Assembly (NCBI GenBank): GCA_946410505.1
Contig: CAMKAP010000027.1
Location: 1-14,014, forward strand
Origin: an uncultured Clostridia bacterium
GTDB taxonomy: Bacteria > Bacillota_A > Clostridia > Oscillospirales > Oscillospiraceae
Length of the DNA stretch: 14,014 nt
Reading direction: 5' to 3'
Each line of letters starts with the position of its first letter. The first letter of the stretch is position 1. Shown here one piece after another: positions 12,026 to 14,014 of this stretch. Below the pieces are notes generated by a model that saw only the letters and a list, made by a program, of their open reading frames with translations, made no database searches and had not been told where the DNA came from. A program made the position numbers and the translations under genes.

Positions 12026-13928
12026 GCACGGAAAAGGCAATCTGAAAGACAATTTTGCCGCCATCGGCTGGACCCTGAAAAAATTCTTCGGCTTCTACCC
12101 GGTGCTTGCGCCGCTGAGCGTGTTCTGCATCCTGTTCTCCGCCGTCGTGTCCGCCATTCCCTCGCTGTTCATCCAGCGGGTGCTGGCGGTCATCGAAAAG
12201 TGGTACCTCTCCGGGGACTGGGCAGCCGCCAGAGCCGAACTCATGCCCCTCATCTTCCTGCTGATCGGGCTCTATACTCTGTCCATCGTCTCCCTGACCG
12301 TGGAGAGCCAGCTGATGGCCTACATGACCCAGGGCTTCCTGGACAAGATGCGCCGGGAGATGTTCAACGGCATGCAGGATCTCCCCATCCGCTATTTTGA
12401 CTCCCACAAGACCGGCGATATCATGAGCTTCTACACCAACGACATCGACACGATGCGCCAGCTGGTGAGCGGCTCCTTCCCCGCGCTGATCCGCTCCATC
12501 TCCATCGTGCTGGCGGTGCTGGCCATCATGCTGTATTTCAGCGTCTGGATGACCCTGGTGCTGCTGCTCGGCGTCGTGGCCATGTTCTATGTGACCAAGA
12601 CCATCGGCGGCGGCTCCGCCAAGTACTTCGTCAAGGCCCAGAAGGCCACCGGCGCCATGGAGGGCTTTGCCCAGGAGATGATGGAAGGCCAGAAGGTCAT
12701 CAAGGTTTTCTGCCATGAGGAGCAGAGCCTGGAGGATTTCGACAAGGTCAACGATGAACTGCGGGACGTGGCCTTTCGTGCCAACGCCTATGCCAGCACC
12801 CTGGGCCCCATCATCGCCAACATCGGCAATATCCTGTATGTGGGTCTGGCCCTGGCCGGCGGCGTGTTCATCCTGGCCGGCATCCCGAATCTGAGTTTCT
12901 CCGGCAAGATCTTTGATATTACGGTTTTGATCCCCTTCCTGAACATGTCCCGCCAGTTTACGGGCAACGTAAACCAGTTGTCGCAGCAGATCAACTCCGT
13001 CGTCATGGCCGGCGCAGGCGCCCAGCGGGTGCTGAGCCTGGTCAACGAGGCGCCGGAGACCGACGACGGCTATGTGACGCTGGTGAACGTCACCGAGGAT
13101 GCCGACGGCAACCTGCACGAGACCGAGAAGCACACCGGCCACTGGGCCTGGCGGCATCCCCATACCGACGGCAGCGGCATCACCTACACCCCGCTGCGCG
13201 GCGACGTGCGCATGGTGGACGTGGACTTTGCCTATGACCCGGAGAAGCCCGTGCTGCATGACGTCTCCGTCTATGCCGAGCCGGGCCAGAAGGTCGCCTT
13301 TGTGGGCGCCACCGGCGCTGGCAAGACCACCATCACGAACCTCATCAACCGCTTCTACGACATTGCCGACGGCAAGATCCGCTACGACGGCATCAACGTC
13401 AACAAAATCAAGAAAAAGGATCTGCGCCAGTCTCTGGGCATCGTGCTGCAGGAGACCAATCTCTTCACCGGCACGGTCATGGAGAACATCCGCTATGGGC
13501 GTCTCGACGCCAGCGACGAGGACTGCATCCGGGCGGCGAAGCTTGCCGGCGCGGACGATTTCATCACCCGTCTGCCTCAGGGCTACGAGACGGAGCTGCA
13601 CAACAACGGCGCCAATCTCTCCCAGGGCCAGCGACAGCTGATCGCCATCGCCCGGGCCGCCGTGGCCGATCCCCCGGTCATGATCCTGGACGAGGCCACC
13701 TCTTCCATCGACACGCGCACCGAGGCCATTGTCCAGCGGGGTATGGATAAACTGATGGAGGGGCGCACGGTCTTTGTCATTGCCCATCGGCTCTCCACCG
13801 TCATGAACTCCGATGTGATCATGGTCCTCGACCATGGGCGCATCATCGAGCGCGGCAGCCACGACAAGCTCATCGCCGAAAAGGGCACCTACTATCAGCT
13901 CTACACCGGCGCCTTCGAGCTGGAATAA
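12018..13928 (+). CDS. ABC exporter half-transporter, subunit 2 (catalytic site donor)
   Basis: A 636-residue TMD-NBD subunit, partner of subunit 1. Spans lie at about 28-50, 76-97, 155-174, 176-193, 262-285 and 296-315. The NBD begins near 396. Walker A is GATGAGKT (430-437). Walker B is VMILDE with catalytic E559. The H-loop IAHR has H590. All are consensus. The signature is LSQGQ (534-538) instead of LSGGQ, which pairs with subunit 1's defective Walker B and H-loop in one degenerate site. A TMD-NBD linker of about 40 residues (about 352-395) contains HTGHWAWRHPH (372-382) and is absent from subunit 1. The start at 12018 (MNKHGKGNLK) is 7 nt after GGGAGGTG and overlaps subunit 1 by 8 nt (ATGAATAA). 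The GTG at 12009 lies in the ribosome site and is rejected. Confidence 0.94.
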   Translation: MNKHGKGNLKDNFAAIGWTLKKFFGFYPVLAPLSVFCILFSAVVSAIPSLFIQRVLAVIEKWYLSGDWAAARAELMPLIFLLIGLYTLSIVSLTVESQLMAYMTQGFLDKMRREMFNGMQDLPIRYFDSHKTGDIMSFYTNDIDTMRQLVSGSFPALIRSISIVLAVLAIMLYFSVWMTLVLLLGVVAMFYVTKTIGGGSAKYFVKAQKATGAMEGFAQEMMEGQKVIKVFCHEEQSLEDFDKVNDELRDVAFRANAYASTLGPIIANIGNILYVGLALAGGVFILAGIPNLSFSGKIFDITVLIPFLNMSRQFTGNVNQLSQQINSVVMAGAGAQRVLSLVNEAPETDDGYVTLVNVTEDADGNLHETEKHTGHWAWRHPHTDGSGITYTPLRGDVRMVDVDFAYDPEKPVLHDVSVYAEPGQKVAFVGATGAGKTTITNLINRFYDIADGKIRYDGINVNKIKKKDLRQSLGIVLQETNLFTGTVMENIRYGRLDASDEDCIRAAKLAGADDFITRLPQGYETELHNNGANLSQGQRQLIAIARAAVADPPVMILDEATSSIDTRTEAIVQRGMDKLMEGRTVFVIAHRLSTVMNSDVIMVLDHGRIIERGSHDKLIAEKGTYYQLYTGAFELE

Positions 13929-13937
13929 GGCAATCCC

Positions 13938-13965
13938 TTGTTTTTTCACTCTTTCGTGCTATAAT
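13938..13965 (+). promoter_or_regulatory. Putative sigma-A promoter reading out of the right edge
   Basis: TTGTTT (13938-13943), 16-nt spacer, TATAAT (13960-13965), with TGC directly before the -10 (extended -10). It starts 10 bp after the ABC stop codon and points to an unseen downstream gene or RNA. Confidence 0.68.
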
Positions 13966-13976
13966 GATTATAGGAT

Positions 13977-14002
13977 GGCGAAAAGCGAAAGAGCTTTTCG
14001 CC
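13977..14002 (+). other. Hairpin at the predicted 5' end of the next transcript
   Basis: A perfect 10-bp inverted repeat GGCGAAAAGC (13977-13986) with GCTTTTCGCC (13993-14002), loop GAAAGA. It begins about 11 nt past the -10 at 13960-13965, so it would be the first structure in that RNA. It lacks a U run and so is a weak candidate terminator for the ABC operon. It may be a 5' protective hairpin or the first helix of a leader that continues beyond the window. Confidence 0.5.
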
Positions 14003-14014
14003 GCGCAGCTTTGC

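Noticed and set aside
11862..13949. A 695-codon open frame on the minus strand opposite ABC subunit 2
   Set aside because: It is antisense to a gene with every ABC motif. Its product is a low-complexity run of His, Asp and Gly typical of the reverse complement of GC-rich coding sequence, with no ribosome site or family match.
1..14014. Mobile elements, CRISPR arrays, defence systems, tRNA or rRNA genes
   Set aside because: No transposase, integrase or phage genes, no regularly spaced repeats, and no tRNA or rRNA-like sequence were found. The genes are ordinary chromosomal families with uniform composition.

Overview
The window looks like the chromosome of a GC-rich, endospore-forming Clostridia bacterium, probably an Oscillospiraceae/Ruminococcaceae-type gut anaerobe. 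This is inferred from gene content (sigG, spmA/spmB, an AbrB-type transition regulator with a cysteine-rich tail, DUF1846, QueH/QueT), high-GC coding sequence and strong AGGAGG-like ribosome sites. There is no sign of a phage, IS element, CRISPR array, tRNA or rRNA gene. Most of the window is core or conserved accessory genome; the less ordinary material is regulatory.

Layout: (1) 1-388, 5' end of secA on the minus strand, divergent from a DUF1846 protein (624-2108, +). A long bidirectional hairpin separates DUF1846 from a convergent YitT-family membrane protein (2167-3036, -). (2) Sporulation block: abrB-like regulator (3225-3470, -), divergent spmA-spmB (3588-4672, +), convergent sigG (4693-5469, -). 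sigG has a near-perfect sigma-F-type promoter and a start site that can fold into a hairpin. (3) A free-standing rplJ-rplL operon (5772-6713, +) with an L10-leader attenuator, ending in a strong terminator shared with a convergent dCMP-deaminase-family gene (6774-7265, -). (4) Queuosine block: queH (7441-8070, +), a compact preQ1-I riboswitch (8078-8110), queT (8120-8650) and galU (8676-9551). (5) A 268-bp structured intergenic region with three stem-loops, then a consensus promoter overlapped by a tandem palindromic operator. (6) A MarR regulator (9820-10290) translationally coupled to two ABC half-transporters (10283-12025 and 12018-13928) that form a heterodimeric exporter with one degenerate ATPase site. 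(7) A promoter and hairpin at the right edge that start an unseen downstream transcript.

The genes form three regulatory stories. The preQ1 riboswitch sits between a queuosine biosynthesis enzyme and its transporter and hides the transporter's ribosome site, so uptake should fall when preQ1 is abundant. The MarR protein is encoded first in the exporter operon and the twin palindrome overlies its own start of transcription, which predicts autoregulated, ligand-induced export. abrB, spmAB and sigG span the transition-state, mother-cell and forespore programmes, with a plausible Spo0A box inside the abrB promoter. I do not see a wholly new multi-gene system. The best candidates for follow-up are the riboswitch, the MarR operator and exporter, the sigG leader and the three-hairpin region after galU.
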